This document shows positions 53,397 through 61,460 of a stretch of DNA of 64,000 nucleotides, piece by piece; the first letter of the stretch is position 1, and every line of letters begins with the position of its first letter. This DNA comes from Fusobacteriaceae bacterium (GTDB lineage Bacteria; Fusobacteriota; Fusobacteriia; Fusobacteriales; Fusobacteriaceae), in the NCBI GenBank assembly GCA_900764925.1, contig CAAFPW010000066.1:24821-88820 (forward strand), given 5' to 3'. The notes under the pieces were generated by a model. It was not told the DNA's origin and searched no databases. It saw nothing but the letters and a program-made list of their open reading frames with translations. The position numbers and the translations under genes were made by a program.

Positions 53397-54917
53397 CTAC
53401 TCCTCTATATAAACAGTTGCAAAGTTATGAAGAGTAACTGGATGTACTCCCAATCCTTTAATATATTTTTGAGCTCCAACAGAAAGATTTCTATTGTATA
53501 GCATAATATCTGGAGCGTCATCTACTATTAAAATTTGAGCCTCTTCATACAGTTGTTTTCTAACTTCAGGATTGATCTCTGTCTTAGCCTTATCCAATAG
53601 TTCATCCACTTTTTTATTTTCATAGAAGTCTCTGTTTCCTGCTCCACCTTTAGCAGATGAATGATACATAGCATATAGTCCATAGTCAGCATCTCCTGTT
53701 ACAACTCCCCATGAACCTAAGAAAAGATCATGTCTTCCCTTTTCAGTAATATCCCAATATGCACTTGTTTCTACTATCTCTATTTTTAAATCTATTCCAA
53801 TCTCTCTTAAATATGCTTGAACTATCTCAGCTGTTTGAGTATTAGCCTCTCCACTGAATACTAGGATACTTGTTGTAAATCCATTCTCATATCCAGCCTC
53901 TTTCATAAGTTCTTTTGCTTTTTCTACATCATACTCATAGTTTTTAGTCTTATCAGTAAATCCAAAAACTCCTGGAGCTATTGGAGATGTAGCCACTTTT
54001 CCATTTCCATTTAATATAACATCTACTATGGCTTGTTTATCCACAGCATAGTTGATAGCTTTTCTCACTCTAACATCATTCAATGGAGTTTTTTCTACAT
54101 TCATTCCTATGTATGAGTAAGAGATTGATGGTTTAGTTAAAAGTTGTAACTCAGGATTATTTTTTATATTTTCCTCATCTACAGAGCTTATAGCTATTGC
54201 TATATCTATCTCTCCAGTTTCCAATCCGATAGCTCTGTTAGAAGCTTCTACTACGTTTCTGAAAACTATATATTTCAATCCTTTTTCATTTTTATCATAG
54301 AAATCTTCATTTTTCTCTAAAACTATTCTATCTCCATATACCCACTCTTTAAACTTATAGCTTCCTGTTCCAATTGGAGTTTCTTTTAAAACTTCTGGGT
54401 TTTCAGTTAAAAGTTTTTTACTTACAATTCCTAAAGCTGGATGTGATAAGTGAGCTAATAATGGTCCAAATGGTGTTTTTGTTACAATATTAACCTTGTA
54501 ATCATCTACAACCTCAATCTTTTCAATCGGTGGTAAAACAAAGGCAATTCTTGGAGAGTTCATCATTCTTTCAAATGAAAACTTTACATCTTCCGCTGTA
54601 AAATCATAACTATTGTGGAATTTTACTCCCTTTCTCAAATTAAATTGCATAGTCTTATCATCTATCTGTTCCCAAGATTCAGCAAGTCCTGGATGTATTT
54701 GCATATTCTCATCAGACTCAACCAATCTTGAGTAGATAAGTCTGTTGGCTCTCAATGAAAAACCGTCATTTCCTTGGTGGATATCCAACGATTTAGCCTC
54801 TCCATCTTGAGCTATTATTAACTCCTCTTTTACAACTTTTTTAGTTTCACTTTTTTCTCCACACCCTGTGAATAAAAGCATCATACTTGCTAATACTACG
54901 AATATTTTCTTTAACAT
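53397..54917 (-). CDS. Family-5 (peptide/nickel-type) substrate-binding lipoprotein
   Basis: 506 aa with lipobox MLLFTGCGE (Cys19). SBP_bac_5 fold: ELIIAQDGEAKSLDIHQGND, RLVESDENMQIHPGLAESWE, FNLRKGVKFHNSYDFTAEDV (the family signature), GTGSYKFKEWVYGDRIVLEK, VRKAINYAVDKQAIVDVILN. Binds peptides, nickel chelates, glutathione or other compounds. The usual DppBCDF partners are absent; instead it lies 8 bp after the ECF transporter T gene, on the same strand. It may be a binding protein recruited to another permease or may deliver the ECF ligand; the latter would be unusual, since ECF systems normally use S components. Ligand unknown. Confidence 0.85.
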   Translation of the reverse strand: MLKKIFVVLASMMLLFTGCGEKSETKKVVKEELIIAQDGEAKSLDIHQGNDGFSLRANRLIYSRLVESDENMQIHPGLAESWEQIDDKTMQFNLRKGVKFHNSYDFTAEDVKFSFERMMNSPRIAFVLPPIEKIEVVDDYKVNIVTKTPFGPLLAHLSHPALGIVSKKLLTENPEVLKETPIGTGSYKFKEWVYGDRIVLEKNEDFYDKNEKGLKYIVFRNVVEASNRAIGLETGEIDIAIAISSVDEENIKNNPELQLLTKPSISYSYIGMNVEKTPLNDVRVRKAINYAVDKQAIVDVILNGNGKVATSPIAPGVFGFTDKTKNYEYDVEKAKELMKEAGYENGFTTSILVFSGEANTQTAEIVQAYLREIGIDLKIEIVETSAYWDITEKGRHDLFLGSWGVVTGDADYGLYAMYHSSAKGGAGNRDFYENKKVDELLDKAKTEINPEVRKQLYEEAQILIVDDAPDIMLYNRNLSVGAQKYIKGLGVHPVTLHNFATVYIEE

Positions 54918-54925
54918 TTTTCCCC

Positions 54926-55621
54926 CTATACAATATTTAAAATCAATATAACTACAACAAATCCCATATATAGATAATCTCTTTTTGTAAAGCTATACTC
55001 TTTCAATCTCGTTCTTTTTACTTTACTTCCATATCCTCTCACTTCCATAGCTGTGGCTATATGAAAGGCTTTTTGTATTCCAGATACAACTACTGGAAAG
55101 AAAAGATTTAGCACACTTTTTACTCTCTCTCCCAAACTCATCAATTCAAAATCCAATCCTCTAGCTTTTTGAGCTAAGTATATTCTCTGTCCCTCCTCTT
55201 GAAGTACAGGAATAAATTTCAATCCTAAAGCAGTGATTATAGCTATTGAATCCACTGGAACTTTAAAAATCTTCAATGGAGATAGAAAACTCTCTATAAC
55301 AAAACCTATCTCATCAATATCCAAGGAAGAAACTAGAGTCACAGCTACAAAAATTATCCCTAAGAATCTAAGCACTCCTAGAACTATGTACTCCAAATCT
55401 CTTCCAATCAAGAAATAGTTTATAAAGATGATTGAAAGAAAAAGAGTTGTCGAGTATTTTAAAACTCTTTTTAAATTTTCTCTCTTTATTGAAAAAAGTA
55501 GAATATGTACTAATAAAAATGGAAAAACCAAAACAATATCAATATATCTTCTCATCATTGCCAAGATAACAATGTAGACAAGTGTTGTGAAAAAAAGTGT
55601 TCTTGGATCATATCTATTCAC
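54926..55621 (-). CDS. ecfT: ECF transporter transmembrane component T
   Basis: 231 aa with about five membrane helices (TLFFTTLVYIVILAMM, YIVLGVLRFLGIIFVAVTLV, FVVVILILNIV) and two Ala-Arg-Gly-type coupling motifs in the cytoplasmic helices: AQKARGLDFELMSLGERVKS and ATAMEVRGYGSKVKRTRLKE, the T-component hallmark. Couples the two ATPases (55614-57196) to the S component. Its start overlaps the EcfA2-type gene by 8 bp. Uses the group I arrangement in which S, A, A' and T lie together, so the module is probably dedicated to one substrate. Confidence 0.92.
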   Translation of the reverse strand: MNRYDPRTLFFTTLVYIVILAMMRRYIDIVLVFPFLLVHILLFSIKRENLKRVLKYSTTLFLSIIFINYFLIGRDLEYIVLGVLRFLGIIFVAVTLVSSLDIDEIGFVIESFLSPLKIFKVPVDSIAIITALGLKFIPVLQEEGQRIYLAQKARGLDFELMSLGERVKSVLNLFFPVVVSGIQKAFHIATAMEVRGYGSKVKRTRLKEYSFTKRDYLYMGFVVVILILNIV

Positions 55622-56399
55622 CTAACATCACCTCACATAGCTCCTCTATTGATTTTATATCAGTTAAGTCCACTCCCCTCTTAGATAGAAGCCTAAAAAT
55701 CTCCATAGTTTCAGTCTTCTCCTCTAAAAGAATCTTTTTAGGAGTTCCATCTTTTATTACTCTTCCTCTCTCCAATTTTATAACCCTATCCCCATACTTA
55801 AATACATCCTCTAAAGTATGAGAACTTTGAACTATCATTACTCCTGATTTTTTTAATCTTTCCAACACAGAGTAAAAGACTCTCTTATTTTCAATATCTA
55901 ATCCAGCTGTTGGTTCATCTAAAAGTAAGATTTTAGGTTCATTTATCAATATTGAAGCTAGAGCAGTAAATCTTTTTTGTCCTCCACTTATCTCAAAGGG
56001 AGAGTTCTCCAATATATCCCTAGGAAAATTTAGTAAGTCCAATACCTTTTCTAACTTCTCCTCTATCTCCTTTTCAGAGAGTTTCTTCCTTTTTAAGATA
56101 TATACAATCTCCTCTTTTACTGTATTACAGAAAAATTGTTTCTCTGTATATTGAAACATCACTCCAACTCTATCTCTAAACTCTCTTAGATTTTTCTTAT
56201 CCTTTAGAGTTTTTTCATTGAAAATTAACTCCCCATCAAATATCTTAGTCAGATGGGCTAAAGTTTGCAGAAGTGTAGATTTACCACTCCCTGTCTCTCC
56301 AATAAAAAATGTCCACTCATCATTTTTGAATTTCAGATTTATATCCTTCAAATACTCCACTGTATATCCAGCACTTATATTTTTGAGCTCAATTGACAT
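55614..56399 (-). CDS. ecfA2: ECF transporter ATPase (A' component)
   Basis: 261 aa. Walker A FIGETGSGKSTLLQTLAHLT, Q-loop MFQYTEKQFFCNTVKEEIVY, signature FEISGGQKRFTALASILI, Walker B ILLLDEPTAGLD, and switch His in QSSHTLEDV. Forms a heterodimer with the ATPase at 56375. Ends 8 bp into the T-component gene and starts 25 bp inside the other ATPase gene, indicating tight coupling. The signature has Phe-Thr rather than the usual hydrophobic pair after Lys-Arg. Confidence 0.9.
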   Translation of the reverse strand: MSIELKNISAGYTVEYLKDINLKFKNDEWTFFIGETGSGKSTLLQTLAHLTKIFDGELIFNEKTLKDKKNLREFRDRVGVMFQYTEKQFFCNTVKEEIVYILKRKKLSEKEIEEKLEKVLDLLNFPRDILENSPFEISGGQKRFTALASILINEPKILLLDEPTAGLDIENKRVFYSVLERLKKSGVMIVQSSHTLEDVFKYGDRVIKLERGRVIKDGTPKKILLEEKTETMEIFRLLSKRGVDLTDIKSIEELCEVMLGE

Positions 56400-57196
56400 A
56401 GATACTCTGCCACCTCCTCACTTTTGAAAAGGTTCTTAGTAGTATCTACTCCCTTTCTTTTATAAATCTCTCTAGCTATGTAGAAATTTGGTGGAAGTTC
56501 TAAGTTCTCCCCTAGATTTCCTGTTACTATCTCCTTTATAAACTCATCTCTTCTACCTTGCCAATCTAAATTTCCAGCCTTTAAGTAGACCACTTCATCT
56601 ACATACTTCAGTTCATTCAAATGATGACTTATAAGGATTATAGTTACACCTCTATCTCTTAATTTCGCCAATAACTCTAAGATATTTTCTCTATTTTTCT
56701 CATCTAGCATTGCTGTCCCTTCATCTAAAATTAAGATTTTGGGATTCAATACCAACGCTGATCCTATACACAATCTCTGCTTTTCTCCTCCAGATAGTTG
56801 AGATACTCTTAGCTCTCTCTTCTCCCAAAGGTTTATCTCTTTTAAGATAGTTTCTATTCTATCTCTCATATCACTAGAACTATATCCATAGTTCTCCATT
56901 GCAAAAGCTAGTTCTTCATCTATTCTTTCAGAGATAATCTGTTCATCTGGATTTTGAAACACCATTCCAATCTCTTTTCTTATCTCAAAGAGATCCTTAC
57001 TTAAACTCTTATCTCCTACTAAAATCTCTCCAGCTTTTAATTTTTCTATTCCTAAAAGAAGCTTTACTAAAGTTGATTTTCCAGAACCATTTTTTCCCAA
57101 GAGGATATAGAATTTTCCCTTTTCAAACCTAAGAGAAAAATTTTTAAATATCTCCTTCTCATAGTAGGAAAAATCTATATTTTTAATCTCTATCAA
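56375..57196 (-). CDS. ecfA1: ECF transporter ATPase (A component)
   Basis: 273 aa from TTG 57196 (read MIEIKNIDFSYYEKEIFKN), with GGAGGG 6 nt upstream; the longer ATG start at 57223 would overlap the desulfidase gene more and add nine unconserved residues. Walker A LLGKNGSGKSTLVKLLLG, Q-loop MVFQNPDEQIISERIDEELA, signature SQLSGGEKQRLCIG, Walker B ILILDEGTAMLD (Gly in place of the usual Pro after Glu), His switch ISHHLNEL. The Q-loop NPDEQ is typical of EcfA1. Pairs with the 261-aa ATPase. Confidence 0.9.
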   Translation of the reverse strand: MIEIKNIDFSYYEKEIFKNFSLRFEKGKFYILLGKNGSGKSTLVKLLLGIEKLKAGEILVGDKSLSKDLFEIRKEIGMVFQNPDEQIISERIDEELAFAMENYGYSSSDMRDRIETILKEINLWEKRELRVSQLSGGEKQRLCIGSALVLNPKILILDEGTAMLDEKNRENILELLAKLRDRGVTIILISHHLNELKYVDEVVYLKAGNLDWQGRRDEFIKEIVTGNLGENLELPPNFYIAREIYKRKGVDTTKNLFKSEEVAEYLCQLSSKI

Positions 57197-57713
57197 GGTT
57201 TTCCCTCCAGTTATCAAAATCAAAGAAATCTATCTTCATATCTCTCTCCTCTAGTAACTTTTGGAAAACCTCCATCAACATTCCTTTTTCCTCTGACATT
57301 TTTACTTTAGACTTAGCTTCTTCAATACTTTTATAAGTATCAATCTCCCCTTGCCAATCTCCCACACAAGTGAGAGTAACTCCACAAGTAGGACTTCCCT
57401 TTATTCCACAGATTCCCAATATCTCATAATCATTTGCTAGGTAGTCTTCCATATCATCAATTATTGGTTTTAGAAGTTCTCTACACAAATTTCTATATCC
57501 TGGATAATCAAGTTGTGTCTTTAGATGTCCCCATCTTTTAAGTCCCAATTGTTTTAGCTCTGGACAAGGTAGTTGAACTATACCTATATTTTTATTCAAA
57601 CAGTAATTTATAAGCTCTTGGAAATCCTTCATCTCTCTTCCATATGGTAAAACTACTGAATTTTGATTTAAAATACAGTGAGAGAGGATTAAAATCCTTC
57701 TCCCTCTATTCAT
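57183..57713 (-). CDS. TudS-like putative desulfidase (CD3072-type)
   Basis: 176 aa. Resembles the TudS/DUF523 group, which binds a [4Fe-4S] cluster through Cys and can remove sulfur from thio-bases such as 2-thiouracil. Cysteines visible: LSHCILNQNSVVLPYG, IVQLPCPELKQLGLKRWG, GICGIKGSPTCGVTLTC. The gene overlaps the ECF S gene by 8 bp and the EcfA1 gene by 14 bp. An equivalent desulfidase/S-component pair exists in Clostridioides (CD3072/CD3073). The pairing suggests the transporter imports a sulfur-containing compound that this enzyme desulfurates. Substrate not known. Confidence 0.75.
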   Translation of the reverse strand: MNRGRRILILSHCILNQNSVVLPYGREMKDFQELINYCLNKNIGIVQLPCPELKQLGLKRWGHLKTQLDYPGYRNLCRELLKPIIDDMEDYLANDYEILGICGIKGSPTCGVTLTCVGDWQGEIDTYKSIEEAKSKVKMSEEKGMLMEVFQKLLEERDMKIDFFDFDNWRENLDRD

Positions 57714-58266
57714 TTCTCATCAACTCTCTCTTTATATTTTGAGGTAATTTTTGAATTATTAAGGCAACTATAACACAAGAAACACTCTTATCTATAACAT
57801 TTGATAAAACTCTTGGAATAAAAGCTGCTGTAAATATTTTTTGTCCACTTTTAGCTAACCAACCTACAAAAATATCCAATGTTCCACCAGCAAGTCCTCC
57901 AAATAGATATACAGTGATAGGAGTTCCTATAAGTGGAGCAAGTACAGCTAAAATAAGACCTGTAACTATTGCTGTCTTCACATTAAAAGCAAATTTCTTA
58001 GCAACTAATCCCACAAAAATACCAATAACCATATTTACAATTGCATAAGGTAACTCAACTGGATTGTTTACAATAGAAGTAATAACATTTGTTATAAGTC
58101 CTGTTACTCCACCAAAAAATGGTCCCAATAGAGCCCCTGCCAATATTGTTCCAATAGTATCAAAAAATAAAAATGGAATAGCAAAAGTTTTAGCTAATAG
58201 AGCCAATACTATATTAAGTCCTATTCCCATTGCTGAAATTGTTAAAGATAATGTTTTTTTATTCAT
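57706..58266 (-). CDS. ECF transporter substrate-specific S component (CD3073-type)
   Basis: 186 aa with six hydrophobic helices (LTISAMGIGLNIVLALLAKT, GTILAGALLGPFFGGVTGLI, LPYAIVNMVIGIFVGLVAKK, AIVTGLILAVLAPLIGTPIT). It has the ECF S architecture with the A-L-L-x-x-x-x-G-x-x-x-G-x-x-x-N region used for coupling. Encoded just before the TudS-like gene and after a 28-aa frame with which it is probably coupled, as its own Shine-Dalgarno (GGACGG) is weak. Substrate unknown; a thio-base or other sulfur-bearing molecule is inferred from its partner. Confidence 0.85.
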   Translation of the reverse strand: MNKKTLSLTISAMGIGLNIVLALLAKTFAIPFLFFDTIGTILAGALLGPFFGGVTGLITNVITSIVNNPVELPYAIVNMVIGIFVGLVAKKFAFNVKTAIVTGLILAVLAPLIGTPITVYLFGGLAGGTLDIFVGWLAKSGQKIFTAAFIPRVLSNVIDKSVSCVIVALIIQKLPQNIKRELMRNE

Positions 58267-58274
58267 AAATTTTT

Positions 58275-58361
58275 TTACCGTCCTTTTCTATATCGTTTTT
58301 TTATTTTAAATACAACCTCTCCTTTCAATAATTTTTCTACACGCTGCCGAAACATTCTCAT
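58275..58361 (-). CDS. 28-aa basic leader/small protein upstream of the ECF operon
   Basis: MRMFRQRVEKLLKGEVVFKI, ending KKRYRKGR: 6 Arg and 7 Lys in 28 residues. ATG at 58361 has GAGGAGGG 7-8 nt upstream, the strongest site in the operon, and an extended -10 promoter (TGATATAAT, 58412-58404) sits just upstream. Its stop is 8 nt before the S-component ATG. No terminator was seen between, so it is not a classical attenuator; it may aid translation of the S gene by coupling or be a nucleic-acid-binding microprotein. Confidence 0.5.
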   Translation of the reverse strand: MRMFRQRVEKLLKGEVVFKIKKRYRKGR

Positions 58362-58403
58362 AAAAAATCCCTCCTCATTATTTTTGAAAAAATACAACTA
58401 TTT

Positions 58404-58412
58404 ATTATATCA
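58404..58412 (-). promoter_or_regulatory. Extended -10 promoter of the ECF operon
   Basis: TGATATAAT on the minus strand; the -35 (TTTATA, about 58427-58432) is poor. Transcription would start near 58397, giving a ~35-nt leader to the 28-aa frame. Confidence 0.55.
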
Positions 58413-58434
58413 TATTTTTTAATGTTTATAAAAT

Positions 58435-58472
58435 AAAATTGCTGAAAAGAACAGATTCTCTTCAGCAATTTT
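58435..58472. terminator. Bidirectional-type terminator after the small outer-membrane protein gene
   Basis: AAAATTGCTGAA / TTCAGCAATTTT, perfect 12-bp stem with a 14-nt loop, with T-rich flanks on both sides; ends the 58525-59172 transcript. Confidence 0.85.
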
Positions 58473-58524
58473 TTATCTATATATAAATTGTATAACCCTA
58501 CTTTTATAATTAATAATCGTCCCA

Positions 58525-59172
58525 CTAGAAATTAAACTTATATCCAAAAGATAAAGTTGTTCTTGAATAGTCATAACTATCTTTATGCTTAATTCCATCA
58601 CCTTTATATTCAATATCAGCTTGGTTAGCTTTATACATAAGCTCAACTATAAAGTTATTGTATTCAACTCCAGCACCTACTCCATAATAAAGTCCATTGT
58701 CAATAGATGTTCCCACTTTAAGCGGTTTTTCTTCTCCTTTAAAAGCTAGATCATTTTCTCCAAAATTAAATGAATATCCTAGATTAGCCTTTAAATATGG
58801 TTTTACATTACTTTCCACAGGTATATTATATTTTCCTACAAGATATAATGGCATTGATTTATATCCAGTATTTTTAATAGTAACTTTCTCACTACTTATA
58901 TGTAGAGCTTCTGGTCTATCGTGATCTTGATAAGACAATCCCAATCCTAGCTCTAAATTTGGTACCATTTCTTTTGTAACCTCTGCTGTTAGCTCGAAAC
59001 CACTCTTTTCACTATCATGTTTATTTAAATTTTGACTCTGTTTTCCATTAGATACTTTAGCCTCTTCAAATTTTCCAGAAATATCTATCCCTGTTGAAAG
59101 ATAAAGGTTTGTTCCTTCACCAGCTAAAGCTACACATGACATTGCTACCATTCCAATTAAAATATTTTTCAT
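58525..59172 (-). CDS. Small outer-membrane beta-barrel protein
   Basis: 215 aa. Signal peptide MKNILIGMVAMSCVALAG, then an eight-stranded-type barrel: LYLSTGIDISGKFEEAKVSN, ELGLGLSYQDHDRPEALHIS, PLYLVGKYNIPVESNVKPYL, YGVGAGVEYNNFIVELMYKA, ending RTTLSFGYKFNF with C-terminal Phe. Size and pattern fit the OmpA/OmpX/OmpW-like barrels. Own extended -10 promoter (TGATATAAT, 59250-59242) and terminator, and the AAAGGAGGA ribosome binding site is strong, suggesting high expression. Function unknown, possibly structural or a porin. Confidence 0.85.
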   Translation of the reverse strand: MKNILIGMVAMSCVALAGEGTNLYLSTGIDISGKFEEAKVSNGKQSQNLNKHDSEKSGFELTAEVTKEMVPNLELGLGLSYQDHDRPEALHISSEKVTIKNTGYKSMPLYLVGKYNIPVESNVKPYLKANLGYSFNFGENDLAFKGEEKPLKVGTSIDNGLYYGVGAGVEYNNFIVELMYKANQADIEYKGDGIKHKDSYDYSRTTLSFGYKFNF

Positions 59173-59241
59173 AAAATTGTCCTCCTTTGATTTCTATTTA
59201 TTCTCTCAAACTAGTCGTTATATCCTAATCGCAACAAATTA

Positions 59242-59250
59242 ATTATATCA
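59242..59250 (-). promoter_or_regulatory. Extended -10 promoter of the small barrel gene
   Basis: TGATATAAT on the minus strand, about 70 bp before the ATG. The rest of 59173-59407 is AT-rich with no further signal seen. Confidence 0.6.
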
Positions 59251-59407
59251 AAGGTTGTGAAAATATTTTTTAAAAATACATAAAAATGAAAGTTTTATAC
59301 ATGAAAACTCAATTTTTATTCTTAAAACTTAAATACAAAGAAATTATAATTTCTATTGTTACTACTTAAGAATATTAATATATAAGGAATTTATTTTTAT
59401 TACCATT

Positions 59408-59821
59408 TTATCTCTTATTTATCTCAGATATATAAATATTTGAATTTATTTTTTTTGCAAGTGTCAATATTTTATCAGCATCTGTTTTTGATAAGATAAT
59501 TCTCCTAGCTACTACATCTTTTCCAACATGTAATTCTATATTCGGTTTAGAACTGATCGAATCTGTATGAAGAGTATTTATATCACTCCAATTCCATATA
59601 TTATGAAATTGAACTCCACAAATAGTGTAAAGAATATCTACCCCTTCTTGAGAAATTATATGTTTTCTATTAGAAAAAGTTGCAAGAATCATTATAATTC
59701 CAAATAGAATATAAAATAAATTATAGTTTATAACCGAATTATAAATAGTATAAATACCAAAAATTATAACTCCTATTTTTATCCATAATTTTCGTTTTGG
59801 TATAATTCCATAATATTTCAT
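59408..59821 (-). CDS. Small membrane protein with PH-like domain
   Basis: 137 aa. Two hydrophobic segments near the N-terminus (LWIKIGVIIFGIYTIYNSV and YILFGIIMILATF, residues ~12-50), then a beta-rich cytoplasmic part (ISQEGVDILYTICGVQFHNI, WNWSDINTLHTDSISSKPNI, VVARRIILSKTDADKILTLA) resembling bacterial PH-like (bPH2-type) membrane proteins. 21 bp after nhaC on the same strand with no terminator between, so co-transcribed and perhaps regulating the antiporter. Family call is by pattern only. Confidence 0.65.
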   Translation of the reverse strand: MKYYGIIPKRKLWIKIGVIIFGIYTIYNSVINYNLFYILFGIIMILATFSNRKHIISQEGVDILYTICGVQFHNIWNWSDINTLHTDSISSKPNIELHVGKDVVARRIILSKTDADKILTLAKKINSNIYISEINKR

Positions 59822-59842
59822 ATTTTTTCCTCTCTCAATATC

Positions 59843-61363
59843 TTATATACTATTATAGTTCTCAGAATTTCTTATTTTTGTTAAAGCTTTCATAGCTTTT
59901 TCATACGCTTTTTCAGGTGCTTCAGCAGGTCCACGTCCTTTCTTTAACTTACCAAATACATTAGTTCTTGATCCATCAGCATATAATATATTTCCTCCCC
60001 AACTTAAAGTAACTATAGCATAAATAGGGTTTATTATATTCATAAAACAATATGGTAAATAAGAAAGAGTTGGTACTCCCAATACTGCTGCATGATAAGC
60101 TCCACAAGATGACCAAGGAACAAGTGGCGACCATAAAGTTCCTCCATCTTCTAATGTTCTTGAAAGCATATTTCTACCAAGTCCCATTTCATCAAAAGTA
60201 TCTTTATACATTGAAGCAGGAATTATCAATCCTAAATATTGATCACACATAGTTGTAATACAGAATATTGAAGTTGTCATTGTGACAAGAACCAATTGGA
60301 ATGGAGTTTTAACTTTCTTTATTAATCCACCAAGAAGTGATTCTACCGAACCTATTCTTTGAAGTATTCCTCCAAAAGCTACGGCCACTATTACAAGATT
60401 GTTAGTCCAAAGCATACTATTCATACCACCTCTATTTACAAGAGTTGTAAATAGTTCATTTCCTGATTGAGCTTCATAACCATAATGTAACATCTTGATA
60501 CAATCTGCAAATCCAGCTCCTTGAAAAATTACAGCAAATACACATCCAAGTAGTGAAAGTAATACTACTGAAGGAATAGCTGGCATTTTTATTACTGCTA
60601 CTACTATAATTAATAAAACAGGAATAAGAAGAATTGGACTCATATATGTATAATGTTCTAAGATTGCAGCTGATAATTCATTTGCAAGTGTAGGATCATA
60701 AGTTCCAACTTTTGAAAGAGAGAAAAAAGCATATATAACTATTGCTATAACTAAACTTGGAAAAGTTGTAGTTACCATTGCAGCCACATGATCAAAAAGT
60801 CCAGTTTGTGCAGAACCAGCAGCTAAATTTGTTGAATCTGAAAGAGGTGAAAACTTATCTCCACAACATGCTCCCGAAAGAATAGCTCCTGCTATAAGTG
60901 CTGGATTTAATCCCATTGTAGTTCCTATTGCCATAAATGCAATTCCAAGTGTTGCTGTTACTGTCCAAGCCGATCCAAGTGCAACTCCTACTGCTGCACA
61001 TAGAATTGTCACAAATGGAAGAAATATAGCTGGTGTAAATAATTTTAATCCATAATATACTACTGCTGGAATAGTTCCACTTGCAGTAAACGATCCTATT
61101 AAACATCCCACAAGTAAAATAATAATTATTGCTTCTAATGATTGGTTTACAGCTTCAAGTCCTGATGCAAGCATCTCTTTATAATTATACCCACATATTC
61201 TTCCTATAATCATAGCAACCCCACATGAAAGAGTTACAGGAATATGAGGATCGAATCCCCACCCTAAGGCATAATTTGCAATCATTACTGATAAAAGAAA
61301 AAGAATTGGAATAATAGCTTCTACTTTACTAGGTAATCTTACCATTTTACTCTGTTTGCTCAT
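59843..61363 (-). CDS. nhaC: NhaC-family Na+/H+ antiporter
   Basis: 506 aa, about 12-13 membrane helices (IIPILFLLSVMIANYALG, AIIIILLVGCLIGSFTASGT, NPALIAGAILSGACCGDKFS, SGACCGDKFSPLSDSTNLAA being the family motif). Exchanges Na+ (or organic ions such as malate/lactate in some relatives) for protons. Start ATG 61363 with TTGGAGG. First gene of a unit with the PH-like protein. Its promoter region carries 11-bp direct repeats and lies just downstream of a two-component system on the same strand, which is likely its regulator. The NhaC family also includes amino acid/arginine-type exchangers, so substrate is not proven. Confidence 0.88.
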   Translation of the reverse strand: MSKQSKMVRLPSKVEAIIPILFLLSVMIANYALGWGFDPHIPVTLSCGVAMIIGRICGYNYKEMLASGLEAVNQSLEAIIIILLVGCLIGSFTASGTIPAVVYYGLKLFTPAIFLPFVTILCAAVGVALGSAWTVTATLGIAFMAIGTTMGLNPALIAGAILSGACCGDKFSPLSDSTNLAAGSAQTGLFDHVAAMVTTTFPSLVIAIVIYAFFSLSKVGTYDPTLANELSAAILEHYTYMSPILLIPVLLIIVVAVIKMPAIPSVVLLSLLGCVFAVIFQGAGFADCIKMLHYGYEAQSGNELFTTLVNRGGMNSMLWTNNLVIVAVAFGGILQRIGSVESLLGGLIKKVKTPFQLVLVTMTTSIFCITTMCDQYLGLIIPASMYKDTFDEMGLGRNMLSRTLEDGGTLWSPLVPWSSCGAYHAAVLGVPTLSYLPYCFMNIINPIYAIVTLSWGGNILYADGSRTNVFGKLKKGRGPAEAPEKAYEKAMKALTKIRNSENYNSI

Positions 61364-61405
61364 TAAAAAACCTCCAAATAATTTTAATTTATATGTTGTA
61401 ATCTT

Positions 61406-61439
61406 AATATAACATTTCTACCGTCAATAAAGTGTCAAT
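61406..61439 (-). promoter_or_regulatory. nhaC promoter with 11-bp-spaced direct repeats
   Basis: ATTGACA (61439-61433) and ATTGACG (61428-61422) are direct repeats with an 11-bp period, ending 9 bp before TTATAT (61412-61407). SARP-type regulators bind 7-bp direct repeats with 11-bp spacing, the last about 8 bp from the -10. The neighbouring response regulator has a similar output domain. Confidence 0.55.
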
Positions 61440-61460
61440 GAGCACAAATATTTTTTACTT

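Noticed and set aside
53283..53501. 72-aa plus-strand frame
   Set aside because: It runs antisense to the leader peptide, promoter and the end of the binding-lipoprotein gene and has no start signal.
60855..61106. 83-aa minus-strand frame inside nhaC
   Set aside because: Different-frame shadow of the antiporter, Cys/Ser/Tyr-rich and without domain or ribosome binding site.
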